From Cyanobium sp. NIES-981 (GTDB taxonomy: Bacteria > Cyanobacteriota > Cyanobacteriia > PCC-6307 > Cyanobiaceae), in contig CAMDLO010000004.1 of NCBI GenBank assembly GCA_945901765.1, positions 1-63,378 on the forward strand: a stretch of DNA of 63,378 nt, given 5' to 3'. The notes below the pieces were generated by a model that was not told the origin of the DNA, searched no databases, and saw only the letters and a program-made list of their open reading frames with translations. The position numbers and the translations under genes are program-made. This document shows positions 10,190 to 19,042 of this stretch, piece after piece. The stretch's first letter is position 1, and the number at the start of each line of letters is the position of its first letter.

Positions 10190-10633
10190 TCAACAGGGGC
10201 CGAACAGGCTTGCCTCCAGCCGCCGGAACCAGCGATGGGTGAGCTCTCCATCAAGCCCGCTCACAGCGATCGACACCGTGCCGCGCCTTGGGTTGCAGTC
10301 GACGCTGAGACTGAGGCTGAGGTCGGCGTGGTCAACGTGCCAGCTGGCGCTGCTGCCATCGGGGGCGTAACAGGTCTCGGGATGGCTCTGAAAGCCAAGC
10401 TCACGGGCCAGCCGTGAAATGCCGGTGAGGGAGGTGACCAGGTCTGCAGAGGTCTGAATCGCCGTGGTGTAGACGAAGGGAATAACGCCAGCCTGCGTCT
10501 CCGGCTCCGGATCGATCGTGAGGCTTGTGGCAAGGCTGCTGATCAGGGCGCGAAACCGCGGCCGTGACCGGCCTGCCGGATGCTTCGACAGGGGGCCTGA
10601 GATGGCAATTCCTTCGACGGGTGTCCTGGTCAT
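10190..10633 (-). CDS. Orphan hypothetical protein
   Basis: 147-residue soluble protein that I do not recognise. It starts MTRTPVEGIAISG and ends with a tryptophan-containing helix and a terminal cysteine (FGPC). The middle has YTTAIQTSADLVTSLTGISRLARELGF and a probable beta-rich part SLSLSVDCNPRRGTVSIAVSG. The ATG at 10633 was chosen because AGGA sits six bases upstream on the coding strand; the open frame runs back to 10756 with another ATG at 10717. It ends 17 bases before the DUF1400 hydrolase start on the same strand, so the two may be co-transcribed. Ser/Thr-rich composition differs from the housekeeping neighbours. Confidence 0.5.
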   Translation of the reverse strand: MTRTPVEGIAISGPLSKHPAGRSRPRFRALISSLATSLTIDPEPETQAGVIPFVYTTAIQTSADLVTSLTGISRLARELGFQSHPETCYAPDGSSASWHVDHADLSLSLSVDCNPRRGTVSIAVSGLDGELTHRWFRRLEASLFGPC

Positions 10634-10889
10634 CGGTGTCCTGGGGCTGGCCTCCCGGATATGGGATTCCTGAAGCTGGTTGCCCTGATTGATCTGGTTC
10701 TTGACCTTAATCCTCATTCCACCAGCGGTGGTGTAACGACAGTCACAGACCACCACAGCTGGTGATCAAGTGCCAGTCCAACCCGATGTGGCGCTGCGAA
10801 AGATGGCGAAGCGTGGGCCTTCGTGTCGGAATCACCCGAAAACGAAAGATTTCCTTTAGAAACAGCCGGTATGGCAGCGGACGGGATCG
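10634..10889. other. Gap upstream of the orphan gene
   Basis: This 256-base stretch shows an in-frame extension of the orphan gene up to 10756, then sequence with A-rich patches (for example CGAAAACGAAAG near 10840). I see no convincing gene, RNA or repeat. It probably holds the minus-strand promoter for the orphan/hydrolase pair. Confidence 0.4.
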
Positions 10890-10985
10890 ATGGGATTGTC
10901 AGGACTGACTTCCTTGCTGGTGCTCACGGGTCTGACGGGACTGCTGATGCTGCAGGTGGCGATCAGCATGGGCGTGATGGCCTGA
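10890..10985 (+). CDS. Possible 31-residue hydrophobic peptide
   Basis: An ATG frame encodes 31 residues starting MGLSGLTSLLVLTGLTGLLML and ending in MGVMA. It is almost entirely hydrophobic and could span a membrane once. There is no strong ribosome-binding site directly upstream. The surrounding region is gene-poor and of lower GC, so chance cannot be excluded; support is composition only. Another frame through the same bases gives a 39-residue Asp/Gly-rich peptide that looks artificial. Confidence 0.3.
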   Translation: MGLSGLTSLLVLTGLTGLLMLQVAISMGVMA

Positions 10986-11112
10986 GGTAACAAGCCCAAA
11001 ACGGCGCAGTACCTCGCCTAGGCCCTGAGGCCTGATCAGCAGAGGCCTTGGCCTGACTTCAGGCAGTGACCTCCGTAAGGCGAACCCAGGCTGATCAGTC
11101 TCCATACCCTGA

Positions 11113-11301
11113 TCAGTCTCCGAACAAAGATCGCTCCAGCAGATAGGCGGCCAGATTGCTCAATGATCGACCTTCCTGCTCACTGCGATCCAGCAGCCCT
11201 TGGTAAATCAGAAATGGAATGGTGACAGTGATTCGCTCGGGCTTGCGCATTGCCGACAAACCTGCAAAAGATTTGGATTGACGAGTAGATGACTCGGTCA
11301 T
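11113..11301 (-). CDS. Ribbon-helix-helix (CopG-like) small DNA-binding protein
   Basis: 62-residue protein. After a polar N-terminal tail, RKPERITVTIPFLIYQGLLDRSEQEG followed by SLSNLAAYLLERSLF shows the ribbon-helix-helix pattern: a beta strand with alternating exposed residues (RITVTIP), helix A, then the turn before helix B. Such proteins bind DNA as dimers, often as antitoxins, plasmid copy-number regulators or autorepressors. No toxin gene is adjacent. The start has a GGAG ribosome-binding site, and heptad repeats lie 23 bases upstream. The gene sits in a patch clearly poorer in GC than its surroundings, suggesting acquisition by transfer. Confidence 0.7.
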   Translation of the reverse strand: MTESSTRQSKSFAGLSAMRKPERITVTIPFLIYQGLLDRSEQEGRSLSNLAAYLLERSLFGD

Positions 11302-11323
11302 ACATTCTCCATTGACAGGATAG

Positions 11324-11343
11324 ATTAGAGATTAGAGATTAGG
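11324..11343. promoter_or_regulatory. Heptad direct repeats before the RHH gene (candidate operator)
   Basis: ATTAGAG at 11324-11330 and 11331-11337, followed by ATTAGG at 11338-11343, form two and a half to three tandem heptads. Read on the coding (minus) strand they give TAATCT words resembling a -10 element. Ribbon-helix-helix dimers commonly bind tandem short repeats overlapping their own promoter, so this is a candidate autoregulatory operator. Inferred from position and repeat structure only. Confidence 0.4.
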
Positions 11344-11520
11344 CAAAACCACAACAATAATGTCTCAGACCCATAGGCCTTGATGCAAGGCAGTCGCAAC
11401 ATCGCAAAACAACAATGCGGTTAATGCATCAATTTGTATTAACAGCTCCTTTCTGGCTTGATTGCTTGCCCCCCAGCATAGAGAACGAATGATTGAAAAA
11501 CGTCACTTGAGGGAGCCGAC
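11344..11520. other. AT-rich gap between uvrA and the RHH gene
   Basis: No gene is visible. GC content is near 40-48 percent by counting two 60-base lines, against roughly two-thirds in neighbouring genes. Past the uvrA stop (minus strand) there is a short T-run (GTTTTTC), but only weak stem potential precedes it. It is probably the downstream end of uvrA plus the promoter of the RHH gene. Confidence 0.5.
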
Positions 11521-14500
11521 TCAGCCAGCCAAAGGCAGGGGAGGGTGCTGCTCCAGCACCTGCTGGAGATAGCGTCCGGTATGGGATGAGGGATGCTGAG
11601 CCACCTCTTCAGGCGTTCCGCAAACGACGATCTGGCCGCCCTTGTCGCCGCCTTCGGGGCCGAGATCGATGATCCAGTCGGAGCAGCGGATCACATCGAG
11701 GTTGTGCTCGATCACCAAGATCGAGTTGCCCTTGTCGACCAGGCGCTGCATCACATCCATCAGCTTGTGCACGTCGTAGAAGCTGAGGCCGGTGGTGGGC
11801 TCGTCGATCAGATAAAGGGTCTTGCCCGTGGCGCGGCGTGACAACTCGGTGGCCAGCTTCACCCGCTGGGCCTCGCCGCCGGAGAGGGTGGGCGCCGGCT
11901 GGCCGAGCTTGACGTAACCAAGGCCCACATCCACCAGCGTGCGCAGGCGATCGGCAGCCTGGGGAATGGCACTGAACACCTCGGCAGCCTGCTCCACCGT
12001 CATCTCCAGCACCTCGGCAATGGTGTGGCCCTTGTATTTCACCTGTAGCGTTTCGCGGTTGTAGCGGGCGCCCTTGCATACATCGCACTGCACATACACA
12101 TCAGGCAGGAAGTTCATCTCAATCACGTTCACTCCCTGACCGCCGCAGGCCTCACAGCGGCCCCCCTTGACGTTGAAACTGAACTGGCCCACCTGATAGC
12201 CGCGGGCCTTGGCCTCCACCGTGGCGGCGAACACCTGGCGGATCGGATCGAAGGCGCCGGTGTAGGTGGCCGGGTTGGAGCGGGGGGTGCGGCCGATCGG
12301 GCTCTGATCAATCACGATCACCTTGTCGATCGCCTTGATGCCGCGCAGCTCCCCCAGCCCAGCCGGGAAGGGCACCTTCAGCCCCAGCTGGTGCTCCAGG
12401 GCCGGGTGCAGCAGCTCGTTCACCAGGGTGCTCTTGCCGCTGCCGCTCACACCGGTGACGCACACCAGTCGGCCCAACGGGATTTCCACGCTGAAGCCGG
12501 AGAGGTTGTTGCGCTGGCAATGCTCCAGGGTGAGCTTGCGCGAACCGCTGCTGCGCCGCTCCGCCGGCGTGGGAATGGTGCGGCGGCCGCTGAGGTAGGC
12601 ACCGGTGAGCGACTCTTCCGCTGAGAGCAGCGCCTCGAGATTGCCTTCGGCGACAATGCGGCCGCCGTGCACACCGGCGCCGGGGCCGATATCGACGATG
12701 TGATCAGCGGCGCGAATCGTGTCCTCATCGTGCTCCACCACAATCAGGGTGTTGCCCAGATCGCGCAACTTGATCAATGTGTGCAGAAGCCGGTCGTTGT
12801 CGCGCTGATGCAGGCCGATGCTCGGCTCATCCAGCACATACAGAACGCCGGTGAGACCGGCGCCGATCTGGGTGGCCAGACGGATGCGCTGGGCTTCGCC
12901 ACCGCTGAGGGTCATCGCCGGGCGATCGAGGCTCAGGTAATCGAGGCCCACATCCAGCAGGAAGCGCAGGCGCATGCGGATCTCCCGCAGCACCAGCTCA
13001 CCGATCTGAATCTGGCGCGGGCTCAGCAGCGGTTCAGCACCCTCACTCTGACCCACCCCCATCAACTGCTCGATGCGGCGCAGGCTCTCAGCCACACTGC
13101 TGCTGGTGAGTTCATGGATGCGGAAGGGCCCAACCCGCACCGCCAGGGCCTCGGGCCTGAGGCGCAACCCCTGACAGCTGGCACAGGGCACCAGCTCCAG
13201 GTATTTCTCCAGCTTCTGGCGCATCGATTCACCGCTGGCGTCGCGTAGCTGACGCTCGAGAATCGGCAGGATCCCCTCAAACGGGCGCACGTAAGTCTGG
13301 GCCTTGCGGTAGCGGCTGTCGGCCTGAATCGTGATCGGTTCACGGGAGCCGTTCAGCAGCACATCCTGTTGTTCGGCGGTGAGTTGGCACCAGGGAGTCT
13401 TGATCTCGAAGCCGAAGGCCTCCCCCACTGAATACAGCAGCGAGAAGTAGTAGGAGTTGTCCTTCTCGGCCCAGGGCGCCACCGCCGCGTACACCGGCAG
13501 GCTGGGATCGGGGATCACCCGCTCCTCGGTGAACTTGCGCAGATGGCCGATGCCATGGCAATCGGCGCAGGCACCGTAGGGGCTGTTGAACGAGAACAGC
13601 CGGGGCGAGAGCTCCTCCATCACGGCGCCATGCACCGGGCAGGCGAAGTTTTCGGAGTAGAGGCGCTCCTTATCCACCCCTTCCGGCAGCTCCTCGTCGG
13701 CCTTCGGCACCACCTCCATCAGGGCCAGGCCGTCCCCACGCTTCAGGGCCGTGCGCAGGGAATCGGTGAGCCGTTCCTGAATGCCCTCGCGGGCCACCAA
13801 CCGGTCCACCACCACCTCGATGTTGTGGCTGTGGTTCTTGTCGAGCTCGATGTTGTCGGCCAGCTCGCGCACCTCGCCGTTGATGCGCACCCGGGCGAAA
13901 CCCTCGGCCACCAGACCGGAGAGCAGCTTCACGTGGGTGCCCTTCTTGCCGCGCACCACCGGAGCGAGCAGCTGGTAGCGGGTGCCCTCCGGCAACCGGA
14001 GGATCTGGTCGACCATCTCGTCGATCGACTGGGGCCTGATCGAACGGTCGCACTCCGGACAGTGGGGCTCACCGGCGCGGCCGAACAGCAGGCGCAGGTA
14101 ATCCTGAATTTCGGTGACCGTGCCGACGGTGGAGCGCGGGTTGTGGCTGGTCGATTTCTGATCGATCGAGATGGCGGGGGAGAGCCCCTCGATCGCATCG
14201 ACATCGGGTTTGTCAACCTGCCCAAGGAACTGACGGGCATAGGCCGAGAGGCTCTCGACGTAGCGGCGCTGGCCCTCGGCAAAGATCGTGTCGAAGGCCA
14301 GGGAGCTCTTGCCGCTGCCGCTCACCCCTGTGAACACCACCATCCGGTTGCGCGGGATGGTGACATCGACGTTCTTGAGATTGTGCTGGCGGGCGCCCCG
14401 CACCCGGATCACCTCCTCGAGGGAACCACCGCTCAGCGCCCGGCTGCCGTCCAGCTGGCTCTGCCGCTGGGCCGCCTTCTCATGCAGGGTGAGGGCCGGG

Positions 14501-14586
14501 GGGGATTGGCGCGCACGGTCGGGTGCTGGCTGCTCCGCCTGGGCCGGCTGGACGGCCTTGACCTTGCTGCTCTGGGCGCGGGGCAT
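11521..14586 (-). CDS. uvrA: Excinuclease ABC subunit A
   Basis: Damage-recognition ATPase of nucleotide excision repair; a dimer that loads UvrB on DNA lesions. 1021 residues with two ABC modules. Walker A loops are GVSGSGKSSLAFDTIFAEGQ and GVSGSGKSTLVNELL; both signature motifs LSGGEAQR are present. Zinc-binding cysteine pairs are visible in CPECDRS, in CASCQG, and in the module CEACGGQG with CDVCKG. The N-terminal 50 or so residues are Gln/Ala/Pro-rich and longer than most UvrA proteins, so translation may start at a later codon before EEVIRVRGARQHNLKN. recN lies just upstream on the same strand, giving a small repair cluster. Confidence 0.97.
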   Translation of the reverse strand: MPRAQSSKVKAVQPAQAEQPAPDRARQSPPALTLHEKAAQRQSQLDGSRALSGGSLEEVIRVRGARQHNLKNVDVTIPRNRMVVFTGVSGSGKSSLAFDTIFAEGQRRYVESLSAYARQFLGQVDKPDVDAIEGLSPAISIDQKSTSHNPRSTVGTVTEIQDYLRLLFGRAGEPHCPECDRSIRPQSIDEMVDQILRLPEGTRYQLLAPVVRGKKGTHVKLLSGLVAEGFARVRINGEVRELADNIELDKNHSHNIEVVVDRLVAREGIQERLTDSLRTALKRGDGLALMEVVPKADEELPEGVDKERLYSENFACPVHGAVMEELSPRLFSFNSPYGACADCHGIGHLRKFTEERVIPDPSLPVYAAVAPWAEKDNSYYFSLLYSVGEAFGFEIKTPWCQLTAEQQDVLLNGSREPITIQADSRYRKAQTYVRPFEGILPILERQLRDASGESMRQKLEKYLELVPCASCQGLRLRPEALAVRVGPFRIHELTSSSVAESLRRIEQLMGVGQSEGAEPLLSPRQIQIGELVLREIRMRLRFLLDVGLDYLSLDRPAMTLSGGEAQRIRLATQIGAGLTGVLYVLDEPSIGLHQRDNDRLLHTLIKLRDLGNTLIVVEHDEDTIRAADHIVDIGPGAGVHGGRIVAEGNLEALLSAEESLTGAYLSGRRTIPTPAERRSSGSRKLTLEHCQRNNLSGFSVEIPLGRLVCVTGVSGSGKSTLVNELLHPALEHQLGLKVPFPAGLGELRGIKAIDKVIVIDQSPIGRTPRSNPATYTGAFDPIRQVFAATVEAKARGYQVGQFSFNVKGGRCEACGGQGVNVIEMNFLPDVYVQCDVCKGARYNRETLQVKYKGHTIAEVLEMTVEQAAEVFSAIPQAADRLRTLVDVGLGYVKLGQPAPTLSGGEAQRVKLATELSRRATGKTLYLIDEPTTGLSFYDVHKLMDVMQRLVDKGNSILVIEHNLDVIRCSDWIIDLGPEGGDKGGQIVVCGTPEEVAQHPSSHTGRYLQQVLEQHPPLPLAG

Positions 14587-14632
14587 CCGGCCGGCACGGA
14601 AACAGCGGATTCTATGGGGGATCTGGAGTGAA

Positions 14633-16306
14633 TCAGGGCAGGCGCTCCAGCAGGCTGGCGGCGTAGCTGCGGGCCTCCTGGTGATCCCCTCCGGCCAGCA
14701 GGGCCAGCTCGCTCTGGCGGGCCTGAGTGTCCCGCAGCTGGGACACTCGCGTGTGGGTGAGACCCTCCACTACCTCCTTGCTCACCAGGAAATGGTGGTC
14801 GGCGGCCGCGGCCACCAGTGGCTGATGGGTGACGCAGAACACCTGCCGCTGCTCGGCCAGGCGGCGCAGCAGGGCGGCCATGGCCCCGCTCACCCGACCG
14901 CTCACACCAGCGTCGATCTCGTCGAACAACAGGGTCACGTGGGGATCGGCTGCGGCCAGGCAGGTCTTCAGGGCCAGCAGAAAGCGGGACATCTCACCGC
15001 CGGAGGCCACTTCCGCCAGGGGCGCAAGCGGCTGACCCGGGTTGGCGGAAAACAGGAAGCACACGGCGTCCGCCCCTTCCTCGGTCGGATCTGCAGGCTG
15101 GAACGCCACGCCGAACCTCACCGCTGCCAATCCCATCGGCCGCAGGGCCTCCATCAGTTGCTGTTCCAGCTGCAGCGCCGCCTGCCGGCGGGCGGCACTG
15201 AGGGAGGCATTGACCTGATCCCGCCGCAGCCGGGCGGATCGCTCAGCCTCCTCCAGGACCTGCAACGCCGCTTCAGGGCCGCCGGGCACCAACTGCTCAC
15301 GCAGCTGATCACGCCAGTCGATCAACCCGGCCAGATCCCGGCCATGGCGGCGCTCCAGGGCCTTCAGCGCAGCGATGCGCTCCTGCAGGGCCGCCAGACT
15401 TTCGGGATCGCTCTCCAGCACCGCGCCGTAGCGATCGAGCTCGCGGGCCAGATCCTGCAGCTGGGCCAGCCCATCGCTGCAGCGCGCGGCCAGCGCCGCC
15501 ACGGCGGGATCGAGCTGCTGCAGCAAGGCCAGCTCGGCTTCACAGGCCGCCAGGTGATCCAGCACGGACGGAGCCTGCTCAGCCCCCTCCACCAACCGGC
15601 CCAGCAGGCCCATCACACCCTCCTGCAGACGCACGCCGTGGGCCAGCCGGTTCTCTTCGGCCTGCAGGCGCTCCCGCTCCTGGGGATCCTCCAGGCCGGC
15701 CGCCTCCAGATCAGCCAGCACCTGCTCCTGGCGCTCCCGCTCCTGCTGCAGCTGCTGACAGCTGGCCCGGGCCGCCGCCAACGCTGACGCCGCCTGCTTC
15801 CAGGCCCGACAGGCCGCCGCCACCTCAGGCAACTGCTGTTGCAGCGCCTCACCGCCATAGCGATCGAGCCACCGCCGCTGCTGACCGGGCCTCGCCAGCT
15901 GCTGACTCTGGCCCTGCACGGTCAGATCGAGCAGCAGGGGCCGCAGCTCGATGATCTGACCGCGGTTCACCGCCACCCCATTGAGCCGATGGCGACTGCT
16001 GAGCCTGCCCTCGCTGAGGCGCCATTCCCGGCTGAGCAAAATTCCCTCCTCATCCGCCTCCAGCTGCTGCTGGTCCAACCAAGCGCCCAGCGGCGGATTG
16101 AGGCTGAAACTGGCCTCGATCACGGCGCGCTCGGCCCCCTGGCGCAACAGGCGCGGCGCGGTGCCCCCCAACAGGGCGTCCAGGGCGTCCAGCAGGATCG
16201 ACTTGCCCGCGCCGGTTTCGCCGGTGAGCACGGTGAAGCCCTGGCTGAAGCTCAGCTCCAGCTGCTCGATCAGCGCGATGTTCTGCAGGCGCAGCCCCGT
16301 GAGCAC
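14633..16306 (-). CDS. recN: DNA repair protein RecN
   Basis: SMC-like ATPase of double-strand-break repair by recombination. 557 residues: N-terminal LQNIALIEQLELSFSQGFTVLTGETGAGKS with Walker A, a central region rich in Leu/Gln/Glu with long coiled coils (about 150-370), and a C-terminal ATPase half with VASGGEMSRFLLALK (signature) and LLFDEIDAGVSG (Walker B). Length matches RecN. Translation starts with GTG at 16306. The gene is followed by uvrA after 46 bases and faces the ABC1-kinase gene across a 123-base divergent promoter gap. Confidence 0.95.
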   Translation of the reverse strand: MLTGLRLQNIALIEQLELSFSQGFTVLTGETGAGKSILLDALDALLGGTAPRLLRQGAERAVIEASFSLNPPLGAWLDQQQLEADEEGILLSREWRLSEGRLSSRHRLNGVAVNRGQIIELRPLLLDLTVQGQSQQLARPGQQRRWLDRYGGEALQQQLPEVAAACRAWKQAASALAAARASCQQLQQERERQEQVLADLEAAGLEDPQERERLQAEENRLAHGVRLQEGVMGLLGRLVEGAEQAPSVLDHLAACEAELALLQQLDPAVAALAARCSDGLAQLQDLARELDRYGAVLESDPESLAALQERIAALKALERRHGRDLAGLIDWRDQLREQLVPGGPEAALQVLEEAERSARLRRDQVNASLSAARRQAALQLEQQLMEALRPMGLAAVRFGVAFQPADPTEEGADAVCFLFSANPGQPLAPLAEVASGGEMSRFLLALKTCLAAADPHVTLLFDEIDAGVSGRVSGAMAALLRRLAEQRQVFCVTHQPLVAAAADHHFLVSKEVVEGLTHTRVSQLRDTQARQSELALLAGGDHQEARSYAASLLERLP

Positions 16307-16429
16307 ACCGGCCTCCCCGATGGAACAGATGTACGCCGGAACCGTAGCGAGGGTGGGATTCGTTTAAAAGTGTGGCGGTGGCGGTTCACGCACCCGCACC
16401 CCCTTCCCGTCCGCCCTGTTCGCTCCCCC

Positions 16430-18340
16430 ATGGTCCGCACCCCTGCCGACAGCGCCGAACTGGGGGACTTCATCGAGGCCGCCGGGCTGCTCGAGTACGA
16501 CCCGGCTGCGATCACCCGCATCTATGCCGGCCACCCCCAGCGTCTGCTGAAGCGCCTCTGGCAGACCCTGGTGCCGATCGGGCTGTATCTGCTGGGGGTG
16601 GGATTCGACTGGCTCAGCCGGCGCCTGAAGAATCCCCAGCGCGCCCGCAGCCGCGCCCGCGAAGCGGCCGACCTGGTGGCGTCCCTCGGCCCGGCGTTCA
16701 TCAAAGCCGGCCAGGCCCTCTCCACCCGACCCGACATCGTGCCGCCGGTGCTGCTGGAAGAGCTGGCCCAACTGCAGGACCAGCTGCCGGGCTTCGATCC
16801 GGCCCTGGCGATGGCCTGCATCGAGGAGGACCTGGGCCAGCCGGTGGACACGATCTACGCCCAGCTCGACCGCGAACCGATTTCTGCAGCCTCCCTGGGC
16901 CAGGTGCACAAAGGTCTGCTGCACAACGGCCAGAAGGTGGCTGTGAAGGTGCAGCGCCCTGGCCTGCGCGAGCAGATCACGCTCGATCTCTACATCGTGC
17001 GCAACATCGCCGCCTGGCTGAACCGCAACGTCGGCCTGATCCGCTCCGATCTGGTGGCCCTGATCGATGAGCTGGGCAAGCGGGTGTTCGAGGAGATGGA
17101 CTACTGCAACGAAGCCAGCAACGCCGAGACCTTCGCCCGGCTGCACGCCCACAACCCGCGCATCGCCGTGCCCCGCATCCACCGGGAGGCCACCAGCCGA
17201 CGGGTACTCACCATGGAGTGGATCGAAGGCGTCAAGCTCACCAACCTGGAGGCGGTGCGGGAGCTGGGCATCGACCCCGATGAGCTGGTGCAGGTGGGGG
17301 TGAACTGCAGCTTGCAGCAGCTTCTGGAGCATGGCTTCTTCCACGCCGATCCCCATCCGGGCAACCTGCTGGCCCTGCCCGATGGGCGCCTGGCCTACCT
17401 GGATTTCGGGATGATGAGCGAGGTGAGCCGCGAGAGCCGCACCGGCCTGATCCAGGCGGTGGTGCATCTGGTGAACCGCAACTTCGCCAAACTCTCGAAG
17501 GATTTCGTGAGCCTGGGCTTTCTGGCCGAGGACGTGAACCTCGAGCCGATCGTGCCGGCCTTCGAAGGGGTGTTCGGCCAGGCCCTGGAGATGGGCGTCA
17601 GCCGCATGGACTTCAAGGCGGTCACCGACGACCTCAGCGGCGTGATGTACAAATTCCCGTTCCGGGTGCCGCCCTACTACGCCCTGATCATCCGCTCGCT
17701 GGTGACCCTGGAGGGCATCGCCCTGAGCGTGGATCCCGACTTCAAGATCCTGGGCGCCGCCTATCCCTACTTCGCCCGGCGGCTGATGGAGGATCCCGAC
17801 CCCAGCCTGCGCAACAGCCTCAAGGAGATGCTGTTCGACGGTGAGGTGTTCCGCTGGCAGCGGCTCGACAACCTGATCGCCAGCGCCGCCCAGGGCAGCC
17901 AGCTGGATCTGGATGGCCTGCTGGATCAGGTGCTCGATTTCCTCTTTTCACCGAACGGCGGCCTGCTGCGCCAGCAGCTGGTGGACGCCATGGTGCAACG
18001 GATCGATGGGCTCGCCTGGCAGACCACCCTGCGGCTGGGCAAGCGCCTGCCGGAACGGCTGCAGCCCCCTGGTCTGCGGCAGCGTCACCCAGGCCCGGGC
18101 CTTGATCCCAGGCTCGAACTGGAACCGATCCGTCAGCTGCTGGTGATCCTCAACAGCCTGCCGGGCTTTGAGCCCCAGCTGCTGCTGAAGCGGCTGCCAC
18201 GCCTGATCGGCGAACCCGAGCTGCGGCGCATGGGTCTCGATCTGGCCCGGGGCCTGGCGGAACGGAGCGTGGTGCGCCTGCTGCGCGATGTGCTGACGGA
18301 TCCGGCCCTGCAGAACCGAGAAGCATTGGCCGGCGCCTGA
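16430..18340 (+). CDS. ABC1 / AarF / UbiB family atypical kinase
   Basis: 636-residue member of the ABC1K family, related to UbiB and to plastid ABC1K proteins that act in prenylquinone metabolism. Family marks: KAGQALSTRPDIVP (the KxGQ motif), an Ala-rich loop ASLGQVHKG in place of a Gly-rich loop, VAVKVQRPG (ATP Lys), FFHADPHPGNLL and YLDFGMMSEV. The start is the ATG at 16430; the frame is open far upstream but that part is the shadow of recN. In cyanobacteria the likely role is plastoquinone or tocopherol-related lipid metabolism (inference). A C-terminal extension beyond residue 450 has helices of unknown role. Confidence 0.93.
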   Translation: MVRTPADSAELGDFIEAAGLLEYDPAAITRIYAGHPQRLLKRLWQTLVPIGLYLLGVGFDWLSRRLKNPQRARSRAREAADLVASLGPAFIKAGQALSTRPDIVPPVLLEELAQLQDQLPGFDPALAMACIEEDLGQPVDTIYAQLDREPISAASLGQVHKGLLHNGQKVAVKVQRPGLREQITLDLYIVRNIAAWLNRNVGLIRSDLVALIDELGKRVFEEMDYCNEASNAETFARLHAHNPRIAVPRIHREATSRRVLTMEWIEGVKLTNLEAVRELGIDPDELVQVGVNCSLQQLLEHGFFHADPHPGNLLALPDGRLAYLDFGMMSEVSRESRTGLIQAVVHLVNRNFAKLSKDFVSLGFLAEDVNLEPIVPAFEGVFGQALEMGVSRMDFKAVTDDLSGVMYKFPFRVPPYYALIIRSLVTLEGIALSVDPDFKILGAAYPYFARRLMEDPDPSLRNSLKEMLFDGEVFRWQRLDNLIASAAQGSQLDLDGLLDQVLDFLFSPNGGLLRQQLVDAMVQRIDGLAWQTTLRLGKRLPERLQPPGLRQRHPGPGLDPRLELEPIRQLLVILNSLPGFEPQLLLKRLPRLIGEPELRRMGLDLARGLAERSVVRLLRDVLTDPALQNREALAGA

Positions 18341-18360
18341 TTTCTGTTTAGGGTTGGGCC

Positions 18361-19017
18361 ATGAGCAGACGCACCCGCCGCCCTCTGCGGCATCGTCCCT
18401 TCCAGCCCGCAGCAGCCAGGCCTGTGGTGGCAACCGTGCTGGCCCCGCTCTCCGGGCTGGTGGTGGCACTCAGCCTCGCCCTGCCGAGCCCGCTGCCGGT
18501 GCGGGCGGCCGACAATCTGGTGTTCGTGAGCGGCGCTTTCCGCCGCTCGATCGCCGTGAGCGACCTCGACGTTCTGGCCCGAACCGGTGTAGCCCGCGGA
18601 CTGCTCGTCGACGTGCTGCGCTTCAGCGGCCAGCAGCCGGCTGAGATGGCCAAATTGCTCAACCAGTCCATCAGCCTGCCGGTGACTCTGGTGAGCCGTC
18701 TGCTCAACACCCGGATCGGTGAGGCGTTGCTGCAGCGGCTCGCTCAGGTGGTGTTTCCCCTCAAGGCCCGCAACGTCGGTCTGCCTGCCCTGCGCTCGGC
18801 CGTGGTGATGGGACTGATCAACGGCAATGGATCCCTCTCGGCCGTGTCATTCCTGAAGGCGTATCCCGCCTCTGATCTGGAGGTGAACATCCCAGCCCTG
18901 ATGGCCCTGATCCAGAAAGCGAGCTCCGTGACGGAGCTGGTGCGCTTCTTTGCCGAATCCCCTCTGGATGGGCTGCGCAGTGACACCAACGACAAACCGG
19001 CCCGAGTCGAGCCGTAG
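18361..19017 (+). CDS. Stand-alone secreted DUF1400 protein
   Basis: 218-residue protein with an N-terminal signal peptide (hydrophobic stretch ending LPVRAADN, cleavage probably after an Ala). Then comes a DUF1400-like domain starting VFVSGAFRRSIAVSDLDVLARTG. The region resembles the N-terminal module of the hydrolase at 8,674-10,173, but there is no hydrolase domain here. That fits a lumen or periplasmic helper of unknown function. It lies 20 bases after the ABC1 kinase and runs up to thrC, so the three may be one transcript. Confidence 0.75.
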   Translation: MSRRTRRPLRHRPFQPAAARPVVATVLAPLSGLVVALSLALPSPLPVRAADNLVFVSGAFRRSIAVSDLDVLARTGVARGLLVDVLRFSGQQPAEMAKLLNQSISLPVTLVSRLLNTRIGEALLQRLAQVVFPLKARNVGLPALRSAVVMGLINGNGSLSAVSFLKAYPASDLEVNIPALMALIQKASSVTELVRFFAESPLDGLRSDTNDKPARVEP

Positions 19018-19042
19018 ATTCAGCACAGCCACCGCCTTCTCC

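Noticed and set aside
10871-10990. 39-residue frame in the same place as the hydrophobic peptide
   Set aside because: Asp/Gly/His-rich, no plausible fold, weak start context.
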